Positions 23,737-33,149 of a stretch of 64,000 nucleotides of DNA are shown piece by piece. The first letter of the stretch is position 1; each line of letters starts with the position of its first letter. The translations under genes were made by a program, and so were the position numbers. A model generated the notes under the pieces. That model made no database searches and was not told the DNA's origin. It was given only the letters and a program-made list of their open reading frames with translations. This DNA comes from Darksidea phi (taxonomy: Eukaryota; Ascomycota; Dothideomycetes; Pleosporales; Lentitheciaceae): NCBI GenBank assembly GCA_030770425.1, contig JASJFT010000061.1, positions 160,060 through 224,059 on the forward strand, given 5' to 3'.

Positions 23737-24888
23737 ATGACCAACAGTCTCCCCAAAATCCGCCGCGTCTTCCGGCGAACCGACAACCATACCCCCGGCT
23801 CCCCAAAAGTCAAGTTAATCAAAGGACCTTTACCAAATACCTTGCCACCAACCTCAGTCTTAATTCGCGTGCACGCCGTATCCCTCAATTACCGTGACGC
23901 CAACATCGCCAACGGCGGGAATCCATGGCCAGTAAAGCCGCACGGAATCCCCTGCAACGATGCAGCGGGTGAGATTACCGCATTGGGCTCCGATGTCAAG
24001 ACGCTTTCCATTGGAGACAGAGTCGCTCCGATTACCGACACGGAGAACCTGACTGGGCGGGAGAAGGGGAGGTCGTGGTTAGCAGCCGATGAGGATGGCG
24101 TTCTTGCTGATTATCTAATCTTTGATGAGAGGAAGGTTTGTAGACTTCCTGGTCATCTGGATTGGATCGAAGCGAGTACCATACCTTGTGCGGGTGTGAC
24201 GGCGTGGGCGGCGTTGAAGGACGTGGGGTTTGGGAAGAGCGTGTTGATCCAGGGTATGTATATTTTTCACAACCGCAAAGGTCGGACATGCGGCTGAGGA
24301 TGAAGGAACTGGCGGCGTAAGCATGTTTGCACTCAAACTCGCTCGAGCTGTAGGCCTGAAAGTGGCGCTGAGCTCTTCAAGTGACGAGAAGCTTAAGAGC
24401 ATGCGTGAGCGATTCTCGAGCCCGCCGCTGCTCACTGTCAACTACGCCACTAATCCGGAATGGCATGAAGAGGTTCTTAAACTTACTGGCGGTGCTGGTG
24501 TTGATCTTGTGATTGAGATTGGCGGGACATCTTCGCTGGTGAAGAGCTTGAAGTGTACGAGAAGGGGTGGAACGATCAGTCAGGTTGGGTATTTGGGGAA
24601 GCGGGACGTCATTGCGTTGGCTGAGCTTCTGCCACTCTTGATTGACAGGAGGGTGAACTTAAGGTAAGGTAATACCTAATACACGGAACGAACAGGGCTG
24701 ATTTGGAGAGCAGAGGTATCAATGCTGGGTCAAAGCAGGACATGGACGATCTATGTGACGCTTTGACCGCCGTGGAAATGCATTTGGACGACATCATAGA
24801 CTCCACCTTTCCATTTGAGAAGGCTGAAGAGGCCATCGAATATGTATGGCAAGGTAGACAGGTTGGGAAAGTTATTCTGCGTCTCTGA
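23737..24888 (+). CDS. Zinc-type alcohol dehydrogenase-like (MDR) oxidoreductase
   Basis: Three exons, 23737-24253, 24306-24663 and 24714-24888 (introns 52 and 50 nt, phases 1 and 2), give 349 aa, the usual length for the medium-chain dehydrogenase/reductase superfamily. The N-terminal GroES-like domain includes VLIRVHAVSLNYRD and CNDAAGEITALGSDV with GDRV. GVTAWAAL precedes the nucleotide-binding domain, whose glycine motif reads VLIQGTGGVSMFALKLA after splicing. GGAGVDLVIEIGG and GGTISQVGYL follow; AEEAIEYVWQGRQVGKVIL ends it. The usual Cys/His ligands for catalytic zinc are not evident, so it is more like a quinone-oxidoreductase-type member using NAD(P)H. The substrate is unknown. It looks intact. 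Confidence 0.85.
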
Positions 24889-25247
24889 ACTGGAAGAAGA
24901 GGCGTGACTACGCGGCAATGATCTAAGACCGGGCGGGTAGAGAACATCCTAAATCCCATAGTGCATATGTGCTGATTATCTCAAGAAACAAAGGAAAAGC
25001 GTGGTGAGATGTTCTAGGATGCTTTGGGGAGACTAAGGCAAGAAAAGCATGGTAGAGTAGAATGTGCACCTCCGTCTTCGCGTAATTGATATTTATCAAT
25101 TCACATCGTCAACCCAGTATATGTAGGAACACAATATGAGACCTAACGTCCCAGGAGGTTTAAATAGAAACAAAGCAGATAAGCATCTAATTAATATTAA
25201 TATGAGGGCGTAAATATAACGTCATATTCCCACTCAACTTTGCCTTA
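24889..25247. other. Intergenic between convergent genes
   Basis: About 360 bp, AT-rich in its right half, between the stops of the oxidoreductase and GH76 genes. It should hold both 3' ends; no further element seen. Confidence 0.4.
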
Positions 25248-26355
25248 CTACGCCGCCGCAGCAGCAACAAGCACATCAATGCCACTAGCATGGCTCGCCG
25301 TATTCGCGGTACTACTCCCACCCTGCCACCTGTCTTGGAACAAACCCTCACCATTCCTCGCCTTTGACCACACGGAATCCGCGTTCTTCTTAAAGAAATC
25401 AGCATACTGCTGCTGCGGTTCATTGCTGTGGAGAGAAGCAAGACCGCGTATAAACGCGCCTTTGAACATGCTGCCTTGTTCGTCCAAGCCGCTGTCACCT
25501 ACGGGCTCAGTGAGGATGCCGTCTTTGGTGAGTTTGTTGATGGTCGCGGATGCTATTGCGTTGGCGTGCTAGAGAGGTTGTTAGTGCAACCGGGAGAGGA
25601 GTGAGTGGATGGCTTACAGCAATATACCCTCCATCACTAGTCGCTTTCGCCAATTCCGACAGCCCACTCAACACAGGGCCCTGGTTGTAGGTAAAAGGTG
25701 TCTTGCCATCATTCTTGCAAGTGGCCTTATCGATTCCATCGTTGACAAGACCATCTCCGTTGATAATTCCCGAGTTCCAGAACCAATCCCACTCCATCTT
25801 TGCCCAGTTCAAATACTCTTCTTTCTGGTCGGCGCCAACGCGATTCGCGAGATGCGCGGCAGCGGAGAGGAAGAGCTCGTTCGAGATGGCGCTGATGCTT
25901 CCTTTAGGCTTGTCCCACCAAATGCCGCCATTGCACGGCGTTGTCCAGCCACCGGTCATGTCTTCGAAGATGTGTATGGCTGTGTTGAGGTACTTAAAGT
26001 CGCCGGTCAGATCGTAAGCCGCGATCCAGCCCAATGCCCACCACCCCTCGTCATCATAATAGTCGTTGAGCCAGTTGTTTGCGCCTTGCCTGTTGGCTCC
26101 TTTGGCGTAGGTGCTGGCGAGGATGTCGGTCGCTGTCTGCTTGAAGGATCCGTCAATTTGACCGAAGCGGGCGAGCATCTCGACAATGTTACCGGATTGC
26201 CACCAAAGGTCGGTATTTGCGCCCTTCCATAGTCCGGTCTCGCCGTTATACCTATCTTGTAGGGTTTTGATGGCAGTGTTTGCGTTATCAGCGTATTGTG
26301 CTACTGCTGCGCCGATGCAAGAAATTGAAAGAAACAAGGAGTGATGGTATTTCAT
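25248..26355 (-). CDS. Secreted GH76 alpha-1,6-mannanase
   Basis: Two exons, 26355-25618 and 25568-25248 (49-nt intron, phase 0), give 352 aa. The N-terminus is a typical signal peptide (MKYHHSLFLSISCIGAAVAQ), so the enzyme enters the secretory pathway. GH76 hallmarks: LWKGANTDLWWQSGN, then NDYYDDEGWWALGWI, whose adjacent Asp pair is the catalytic dyad of the family, then GGIWWDKPKGS and ISNELFLSAAAHLA. GH76 enzymes cleave or transfer alpha-1,6-mannan backbones in cell wall glycans. The C-terminus ends in an Ala-rich run (VLVAAAAA); it is short for a GPI signal, so a soluble or wall-associated enzyme is as likely as a Dfg5/Dcw1-type anchored one. Confidence 0.9.
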
Positions 26356-28152
26356 CGTGACGGCGCAGCGTTGAAGTCCTTAGATGCGAATAATAGCAAC
26401 GGATAGCGAGACGGTCTTTTAGAGGTGAAGAGCTAAAAGAGGAAAAATATGTTTCGCCGCAAGGTAGCACATCCATATATTCTCATCCACGTCTGTCTAC
26501 CGAAGCTAGCACAGCGGAGATTAATTTTCTTTAATAGAGCACGGTCACTGGATGTGTACTGACGCGGATGGAACCTAACCAGTTTGTCTTCACTTTTCTA
26601 GGATTAAGGAATCGTCAGCACTCTTTTGGCGCGGCTGAGGCCGTGGCATTGTTACTGTAATTTGCACAATGGCCTGTGCCCGTGACATACAAGGCAAGCC
26701 GCTCTGGCATGGTGAGGCTGACAGGGCGCCTATCGAAGGCGGTGACAACCCCAAATACTCTGGCGCTGGACACCGCAAAAATGGGTTGCTATCATGAGAG
26801 TCATTGTGATTTTGTCGCAAGCATTATGGACATTTCGCACGAGTGACCGGATTTGAAAACGTGAAACATGAATACCTGAAAAGGTTGCCGTCTCGTGCGA
26901 GTACTGCCAAGGCCGGCCCGGAAAATCTTGTCTCCGCGGAAGACTCAAAGTTAGGCTGGAACTGGCTAGATGACGGTGGCTAGGTGGAAGATTTCTCGTA
27001 CCAATAGAATCTCCGATGTTTGTGAGTAAAACTTAGGTCTATTCAATCTTACGTTATCAATGACATGGGGCCCTTTCATTGAGTACCACCTAGGCCGATT
27101 TCGGCTTTAGATTGCAACCCTGCGAAGGTACATGGTCTAGCGGGATAAGGTCTAATGTGCCTACACCATGGAGGGCCATCGGAAGCTAAAGCTGCAGGTT
27201 GTCATGTGGCTGCCGTAACCTAGTTCCTAATAGGGATTATAGCCTCTAGAGGTTGTTCCGTCGGACATGCCTATACACAGAGAGGGAGAGAGAGTATGTG
27301 AGAATGGGCCTGCTCAGAGCGGTGCGTTTTTTGTCTGATAGCAGTTCAAGAGTCAGCCATTGGGCGAGATACTGTATTGTTCTACTTCAAAGTCGCAACA
27401 TCGGGACATTTGAAAGCTCGGGGCCGTAGCGATTGCCTTGATTGTCAGGATGGCGAATACGGAAGGCAGATAATTACAAGCATCGTCGATGAGACGAAAC
27501 GCGGCTTGTGATGCTGTGCCTCGTTTGCTCGGGTGAATGACCATCGTGCCAAGGCTATGACGAAACTGCGGGATTTGAAGACTAGAGAAGTGCATGGAGT
27601 TGGGCTCAACATACAGCTCGGCTGGACAAAGGGAAGTGAGCGCCGGCGGGTAGATTCTTGCGATAGCATCTGCTATGCTCGCGTGCTTGGTGTCTGCGGT
27701 GACTGAAACGCGCACAACGCGTGAGGCTGTTCGGGCTTCCGATGACGTCGGCAGGGTAATAGTGGGGCAGTCACAAGCCATCGCAAAGTCGGATTTCCAT
27801 CAGCCAAAAGCAAAATGCATGAGCGATCGACAAATAGCGGCGGATCAAATCTGCCCAGCACGCCGGCCTTCACTCACTCGGTGGGTAACGCCGTTTCCGC
27901 CGCGGCCTGGCCGCCCCAGCCCAACGTTAGTTCGCAGCTTCCCACCTCAATCCTATGACGTCTGTATGTCGTAGCCGCTGCCTGCGAAGCCTGAGTCCTC
28001 GCGCTACCCGTATATAAACAGTCCCTCAACCCCATCTTTGGCTTCTCCTCCATCACACCACAAGCTTTCTCCTCTACCAAGCATTTCCACAAACCACTAC
28101 CACTACACCTCCACCAACACCAACCACTTTCAACCAACAACCCAAACTCAAC
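26356..28152. other. Intergenic, GH76 to HSP9/12-like gene
   Basis: About 1.8 kb separating two divergent genes. A minus-strand ORF of 142 codons at 27353-27781 has no recognisable family and is left out. A GA-rich run (GAGAGGGAGAGAGAG) lies near 27280. The last 150 bp is the HSP9/12-like promoter and a C/A-rich leader. Confidence 0.4.
28011..28018 (+). promoter_or_regulatory. TATA box of the HSP9/12-like gene
   Basis: TATATAAA at 142 bp before the ATG, followed by a CA/CT-rich, G-poor leader typical of strongly expressed fungal genes. Confidence 0.5.
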
Positions 28153-28556
28153 ATGTCTGACATTGGGTACGCTTTTCTTGCCTCTCCATGCTTCTTGGCA
28201 CCATCTAACAACTCGCAGCCGCAAGGGACTCGGTGACCAGGTGCAGGAGAAGGTCACTCCCGACTCTCAGAAGTCGACTCTCCAGCAGACCAAGGAGGGC
28301 ATTACCGGTCTCGGTGACCGTGCTGCCGGCGCCGTCCAGCCCGGTAAGTTTCAACCGTTACCCCTCACTCATTTCACCTACTAACACAGCTACAGAGGGA
28401 GACAAGTCCGCTACCCAGAAGCTCGGTGACACCACCCGCTCCGGCGGCGACGAGGCCTCAGGGCAGAGCAAGGGTGTCCTCGCCCAGGCCCAGGAGTCCC
28501 TCGGCAACGCTGCTGCGTCCGTCCAGGATACCCTCTCCGGCCAACAGAAGAAGTAA
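28153..28556 (+). CDS. HSP9/HSP12-like stress protein
   Basis: Three exons, 28153-28166, 28219-28343 and 28396-28556 (52-nt introns, phases 2 and 1), give 99 aa. The start MSDIGRKGLGDQVQEKVTPD matches the conserved N-terminus of HSP9/HSP12 family proteins (MSD-GRK-F/L-GD...EK-TPDS-KS). The remainder is very hydrophilic, without cysteine, rich in Gly, Gln, Ala and Lys (QESLGNAAASVQDTLSG), as expected of an intrinsically disordered protein that folds on membranes. In yeasts the family is induced by heat, starvation and osmotic stress. The first coding exon is only 14 nt, which a simple ORF search would miss. It looks intact. Confidence 0.85.
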
Positions 28557-29034
28557 ATGGTCTCGCTCGACGCGGGTGGTTTGAGTCTTCTTGAGCCTTC
28601 TCTTCGACCGAATATGGCATGAATGGGTGGATCGGGAATACACCTGGGGCCGGTCTTGTATCACTATACCCTTTAGCCTAGGCTATGACGAATGAATAAG
28701 AGTATGGAACCCTGATATGACTGCTCTCGATGGTGTGTGGCTCGTGCTTTGTTGCCGTGATGCAATTCGTGTTGTTCATTTCCCATGCTTCGATTGTGAT
28801 TCATGAGCGGTTGAATCATCCGTTCGCAATCCAACATGCTGTCTTTCGTGGATTTCTCATTTGCTACCCCTCATCTGCCAATCTCGCTCGCAAGCTAGCG
28901 TCGTTTACATGGCTCCAGCGTATAATCGCTGTTGCCGGCTGTTCAACATTCCGTAATTTGATGTACCACGCAACACTACGAAGCATACGCGGTCGATCCG
29001 GGTGGTCCTCAATCGGGTATCACATTCGCAAAGC
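28557..29034. other. Intergenic between convergent genes
   Basis: About 480 bp between the HSP9/12-like stop and the WBP11-like stop. No ORF with protein character; presumably two 3' untranslated regions. Confidence 0.4.
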
Positions 29035-29958
29035 CTATAGACCTTCGTCTTCCACCTCTTCCATCTCAACTTGATGCAACCTATTCTCGGCAATCGTGCC
29101 CTCCGACTTCAAATCCACCATCTCGCCATTAACCTCTGCTGCCATCATCCCATACTCCGCTTCTTGCACCGCAGCCTTCGCTGCTTCCTCGGCCGCATCG
29201 ACGCCCTGTGTCTTCAAGAAAGCTTCTAGCTCTGGGTCTGCCTCTCTCCCTGCCTCACCCTCTTTCGTTTCCTGCATATACCCCTCCTCCTTCAACTTAT
29301 CAAACTCCTCGGGCTCTAATAGCCTGCCCTCGCCTTTCGCAAGTTTCATTTTGTTGGCGACGGCTGCGGGCATGAACCTTGTAGCCTCCTTCTTCAGGTC
29401 TCGGACTTGTGGCGCTGCTTCGTAGACCAGCGTTGGTTTCTTGGCTTCTGGAGGTGCATCTTCCGCAAGTGGATCTCGGCCGTGTCCGCGGCGGTGTGGT
29501 ATCGGCGGGGGCGTGTCGCGCGGCATAGGTATATTTCTCACATCGGCGTCCGTATCGCTGCTCTCCTCTCCATCGTGTCCCTTCCAGCCCCCATCACGCC
29601 CTCGTTTCCCTAACACACCACCACGACCACCACGACCGCCCCGACCGCCCCTATCACCAAAATCATCCCTCGGCGCCTTGAATTGCGGCGCCTTGTCACC
29701 CAGTGCTGCCCGTGCCTTGTTCACCGCCGCCAGATCCTTCTCTAGCTCCGAAAGCCTCTGTTTCTCATGTGGTCGCAGGCTGCCGTTCTGCTCAGCTTCT
29801 TTTAGCGCATCAATGTCGCGCTGGATGCGGGAGGGGTTGCGGCGGGCGAGCTTCTCGGTTCGTTGGGCTTGGAGTTGGGCTTTTTGTTTTTTGAGGGTCT
29901 TTTGCTTTTCGGCTTTTTTGGCGGCTTGTACGGGGTTGAAGTTTTTCTCTTTCGGCAT
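29035..29958 (-). CDS. WBP11-like splicing factor
   Basis: Intronless, 307 aa. The first 70 residues match the conserved Wbp11 N-terminus: MPKEKNFNPVQAAKKAEKQK, then a basic helical stretch and EKLARRNPSRIQRDID. Next come an RGG-type patch (DRGGRGGRGGRGG), a Pro-rich segment (MPRDTPPPIPHR) of the kind that binds WW or related domains, and an acidic, Ala/Glu-rich C-terminal half (FMPAAVANKMKLAKGEG). WBP11 proteins are nuclear and associate with the spliceosome. It is transcribed divergently from the gene at 30269, with 310 bp between start codons. It looks intact. Confidence 0.82.
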   Translation of the reverse strand: MPKEKNFNPVQAAKKAEKQKTLKKQKAQLQAQRTEKLARRNPSRIQRDIDALKEAEQNGSLRPHEKQRLSELEKDLAAVNKARAALGDKAPQFKAPRDDFGDRGGRGGRGGRGGVLGKRGRDGGWKGHDGEESSDTDADVRNIPMPRDTPPPIPHRRGHGRDPLAEDAPPEAKKPTLVYEAAPQVRDLKKEATRFMPAAVANKMKLAKGEGRLLEPEEFDKLKEEGYMQETKEGEAGREADPELEAFLKTQGVDAAEEAAKAAVQEAEYGMMAAEVNGEMVDLKSEGTIAENRLHQVEMEEVEDEGL

Positions 29959-30268
29959 CGCGATTGTTGTGTAGGTTGAGAGGAGCTGAAATTTAGTGGA
30001 ATTGTGTTGAGGGTAGGACTTGTGAGAGAGGAATCCGGACGACGAAAGTTAAAAGTGACCATGTTGAAGTTCGAAGATGCCAAGGCGAGAAAAAGTGGGT
30101 CTGCCAAATCTCGTGATGACGCGTTGGGAGCTTCAAAATGATCAGATCCACTTAACCACTTTAACGATCACGAAGGAAACCTCTTTCACGAGTTACGCGG
30201 AGCTTTTTCTCGACGTCACCCGTTGTATGCTAGTCGTTTAACGCTAATGAGACGAGCCTCCATCCGCC
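29959..30268. promoter_or_regulatory. Bidirectional promoter region
   Basis: 310 bp separate the start codons of the WBP11-like gene and the unrecognised gene at 30269, so both promoters must lie here. No TATA box seen, which is usual for constitutive genes. Confidence 0.5.
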
Positions 30269-31396
30269 ATGTTTGTCCCGCGAGCGCTCCGGCTCAAGGG
30301 GGTCAAGGAATCTCAGAAGCCTAAGAAACCACAGCCTGCAAAAACCTTCCCGGAGCATATATCTATCAGCAATGATGATTCTCTCGTCGAGGCTATACAG
30401 AATACAAGTACGATATCGCCTACAACTCACAATGAACTAATTGACCCAAACGCTGCCATACGAGGCCCTAGATTCACCACCGCCCCTGTCACAACTGAGT
30501 ATATTGCTCAGCTGGCCGCTGGTGTTGAGTTGATCTTCACAGACTATGCGCATCAGCACGCAGAGAGCGCAAAGTGGCTTCAGGAGCGGTATAGAGGTGT
30601 AGATGGGGGAGAGAAGTGTGAGTCCGAGCCCAGTGTTGGATCGTTGATGCTGACCACTGCGCTAGTCATACACCTCACAGCAGTCCTTGAGCACGCCAAC
30701 ATCGCAAGCCTCAAGCCTGAAGCTACTCAGATCCTCCTCCGACAAGCAATACAAGAGCGTGCTGCTTCAAATCTCCAGCTGTCCCAAAATGGCTTCTATG
30801 TCCGTCGTCGACCATCAACATATCCGCTCTCTTTCATCCCACAAAACTCTTTCAGCATCGTTGATGACGAAGGTTTGAGTTTCTGGGACCAGCGGACCAT
30901 CTACGTTGAACCGCATGTCCGACATCTCTGCAAAACTCCTGCCAAAGTCTCGCATTGGCTACAAGAGCATGGACAGATCAAGCCAAAGTGGTTACCGATC
31001 CAGGCAATTGAACCGCTCTACAACAGTTGCGGGTTTGTCGTACTGAGCGGGGTTGTTTTGCATGAGAACGCATGGAAGAAGTGGAGATCCATGGAAAAGC
31101 CGGTGGACTGGAAGATCATGACCAAGGTCGAGCATACAAAGCGCACAAACGAATACCTGGACTTGCTGAACAAGTCTCGTGCCGATTTAAAGCGGAAACG
31201 CAAGGCGACGACTGTTGCCGGAGACGTGGACATGGTTGATGCTGGAGACACTCCAGACACCTATGCTCCCAAGAGGTTGCAGTCAGCAACAAAGAACAAG
31301 AAGCGAAAAAGGGCAAAGAGCAAACAGGGCAGCAGTGTACAGGAACATGCAGATGCCAACATGACCGATAATGCAACTGATGGGGCTGGTATTTGA
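30269..31396 (+). CDS. Protein of unknown function with basic nuclear-type C-terminus
   Basis: Intronless, 375 aa, starting MFVPRALRLKGVKESQKPKK. I do not recognise a domain. The central part looks globular and helical (TEYIAQLAAGVELIFTDY, then a region with LMLTTALVIHLTAVLEHANI), followed by WDQRTIYVEPHVRHLCKTPA and VVLSGVVLHENAWKKWRSME. The last 70 residues are charged and disordered, with KKRKRAKSK, a likely nuclear localisation signal. The clean long frame, codon pattern and promoter shared with a splicing-factor gene argue for a real host gene, perhaps in RNA or chromatin biology; that link is inference. Confidence 0.75.
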   Translation: MFVPRALRLKGVKESQKPKKPQPAKTFPEHISISNDDSLVEAIQNTSTISPTTHNELIDPNAAIRGPRFTTAPVTTEYIAQLAAGVELIFTDYAHQHAESAKWLQERYRGVDGGEKCESEPSVGSLMLTTALVIHLTAVLEHANIASLKPEATQILLRQAIQERAASNLQLSQNGFYVRRRPSTYPLSFIPQNSFSIVDDEGLSFWDQRTIYVEPHVRHLCKTPAKVSHWLQEHGQIKPKWLPIQAIEPLYNSCGFVVLSGVVLHENAWKKWRSMEKPVDWKIMTKVEHTKRTNEYLDLLNKSRADLKRKRKATTVAGDVDMVDAGDTPDTYAPKRLQSATKNKKRKRAKSKQGSSVQEHADANMTDNATDGAGI

Positions 31397-31761
31397 ACAA
31401 TCGGAGGTGACGTGCTCTATGCGACATCGTCTTATGGATGTGCCATAGCGCTGACCGCACAGCATGCTACAGACGAAAAGTGCGTTTGCTATCCAATCAA
31501 TGATTCGCCAGCACTGACCCGACGAGATGATCGACACCATCACGCACGTCGTGAGTGAGCCGAGCAAGTCTAGCTCTTGAAAGAGGAGCAAGCCGCGGTG
31601 CCCTTCAAGGTGCACATATATTAGATCCCATTGTATTATTACAATAACCCCCTAATTATTAAAGCTCCTTTGCTTGTTATTTTCCTAATTGCATTTGATT
31701 CGTCGGTTTCCTTTGTGTGATCCCGCTTCTCTAGGTCCGCACCAAAACTTAGTCTTGCAAA
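31397..31761. other. Intergenic
   Basis: About 365 bp between the unknown protein and the AMP-ligase pseudogene; AT content rises toward the right. No feature recognised. Confidence 0.4.
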
Positions 31762-32547
31762 ATGGCTACGATTGTAGAGAAGTCTTGAAACGGTATTGTT
31801 TATTGGGCTGCGAAAACGTACCCGATTCCAGATATCGATGTCCTCACGCTATTGTTTGGTAAGTGTACACTTTTCATATTGATCGCAAAACGCGCCCACG
31901 TTACTACGCGACATTTTTGCGTCCATGTCCGTATGTTCACAGTCGGAACCTTGCCATTATGCTCACTTTTCTATGCTAATTGTTCCAGATACCAAGCACT
32001 CGCTAGCAAAATCTGATACCGTAATCCACCTTTCGGCCGCGAATCCTAACCTCTCCCTCACAGCTGCCCGCGCCCATGCCCTCAGAAGCAACATCATCTG
32101 CTCTTCATAAATACTATAAAATTGGAGCCAATAATGCTGGACAAGGCGTCGTCTCTGTCATTTCAACAGGCCACTACCTGCTTCCTGTTCTCTATTATGG
32201 CATCATCGGCTTTTGGGGGCGTGCTTTCTGCTGCGTCAGCGGCGAGCACGGCGGGCGAGCTAAGCAAACAGATTCAGGGTGCTGAGAGTAAAGTGTTGTG
32301 TTGTGTAGAAGAAACGAGGGAGGTTGCGGTCAAGGCAGCGGAGGCAGCAGGGTGGGGAGGCAATGGTGGAGGGAGAGTGGTCGTCATGGGAGAGGAGTGG
32401 AGCCTCGAAGTCATTCAGGCTGATGGTCAGCTTGGTCTAAATATCATTGATGATAGCCAAAGACTACCGTGGAAGAAAATCGCCGATCCGACGACGTTAG
32501 ACAACAGTCTTGTTGTTGTTATTGTTGTATTGATTTACGTCCTATAG
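31762..32547 (+). pseudogene. 4-coumarate-CoA ligase-like AMP-binding enzyme, N-terminal fragment
   Basis: Remnant of a fungal acyl/aryl-CoA ligase. From the ATG, MATIVEKS is followed by an in-frame TGA, then YPIPDIDVLTLLFG and a donor GTAAGT. After a probable intron (acceptor near 31988) DTVIHLSAANPNLSL follows, then a frame change to YYKIGANNAGQGVVSVISTG, and another to FGGVLSAASAASTAGELSKQ and REVAVKAAEAAGWG. The fragment ends at LPWKKIADPTTLDNSLVVV, exactly where the family's P-loop (SSGTTG-type) should begin. The sequence beyond is AT-rich and unrelated. The gene has lost its catalytic core and about two thirds of its length, probably through insertion or deletion linked to the neighbouring retroelement. 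Confidence 0.7.
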
Positions 32548-33149
32548 ACTTGGCCGCTACCTTTATCTACAAAAACCTCCTATAGGGTATAAGGGACGCG
32601 CCTCTCCCCGTAAGGGGGAGATATTTCGTATGTATACTACTCTTATTAAGCCTATTAACTCTTCTAGACTCCTCTATACGAGTAAAGTAAGAAATTCCGT
32701 ACTATCTAGCGTATATAAGCGCTGGATCTATATCTAACGGTAGGTATAATACTTGGTACTAACTCCTTTTAGCCTTATAGCTTCTATATAACCTAGGGGG
32801 AGTTTATAGTATTTTGTAAGTATTATCTTTTTTCCTTTTATTTACAGTATTTCTTTTATTATATATCTTTTATAGTAATCTAACTAATGCTATTTATAAC
32901 ATGGTTCCAATTATTAGACTTTTGGGGGGACATACCGTACACAAAAAGCCACCTCTCCCGATTGACCGTAAACTATTTCCCTCTTGTCGCTCGTGCTGTC
33001 CCTCGGGACTGTATAGACGTCACAGGAGCTGCCACCTTCGCATTCGCGCCAGGAGTTGAAGGATCAAACAATAGCACCCGCTAACGCGGCAGACGTTTCT
33101 TGTACGTAAATGCGTAGACTATCGAGTATCACGTATAGAATACTTATGC
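32548..33149. repeat. AT-rich, TA-dinucleotide-rich stretch
   Basis: About 600 bp much richer in A+T, with many TATA and TAGTA-type steps, sandwiched between the AMP-ligase fragment and the copia remnant. The composition fits RIP-mutated repeat DNA, possibly the 5' part of the element. No open frame of note. Confidence 0.5.

Noticed and set aside
21584..24888. Possible secondary-metabolite cluster (rhodopsin protein, NmrA, MDR, FAD enzymes)
   Set aside because: No backbone synthase or transporter, and the NmrA and FAD genes are broken; the grouping is not supported.
25609..26232. 207-codon plus-strand ORF
   Set aside because: Complete antisense shadow of GH76 exon 1.
27353..27781. 142-codon minus-strand ORF upstream of the HSP9/12-like gene
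   Set aside because: No motif, no splice context, and in the promoter interval of divergent genes.
29441..29974. 177-codon plus-strand ORF
   Set aside because: Antisense shadow of the WBP11-like gene; Pro/Ser/Arg-rich because it mirrors Gly/Glu codons.
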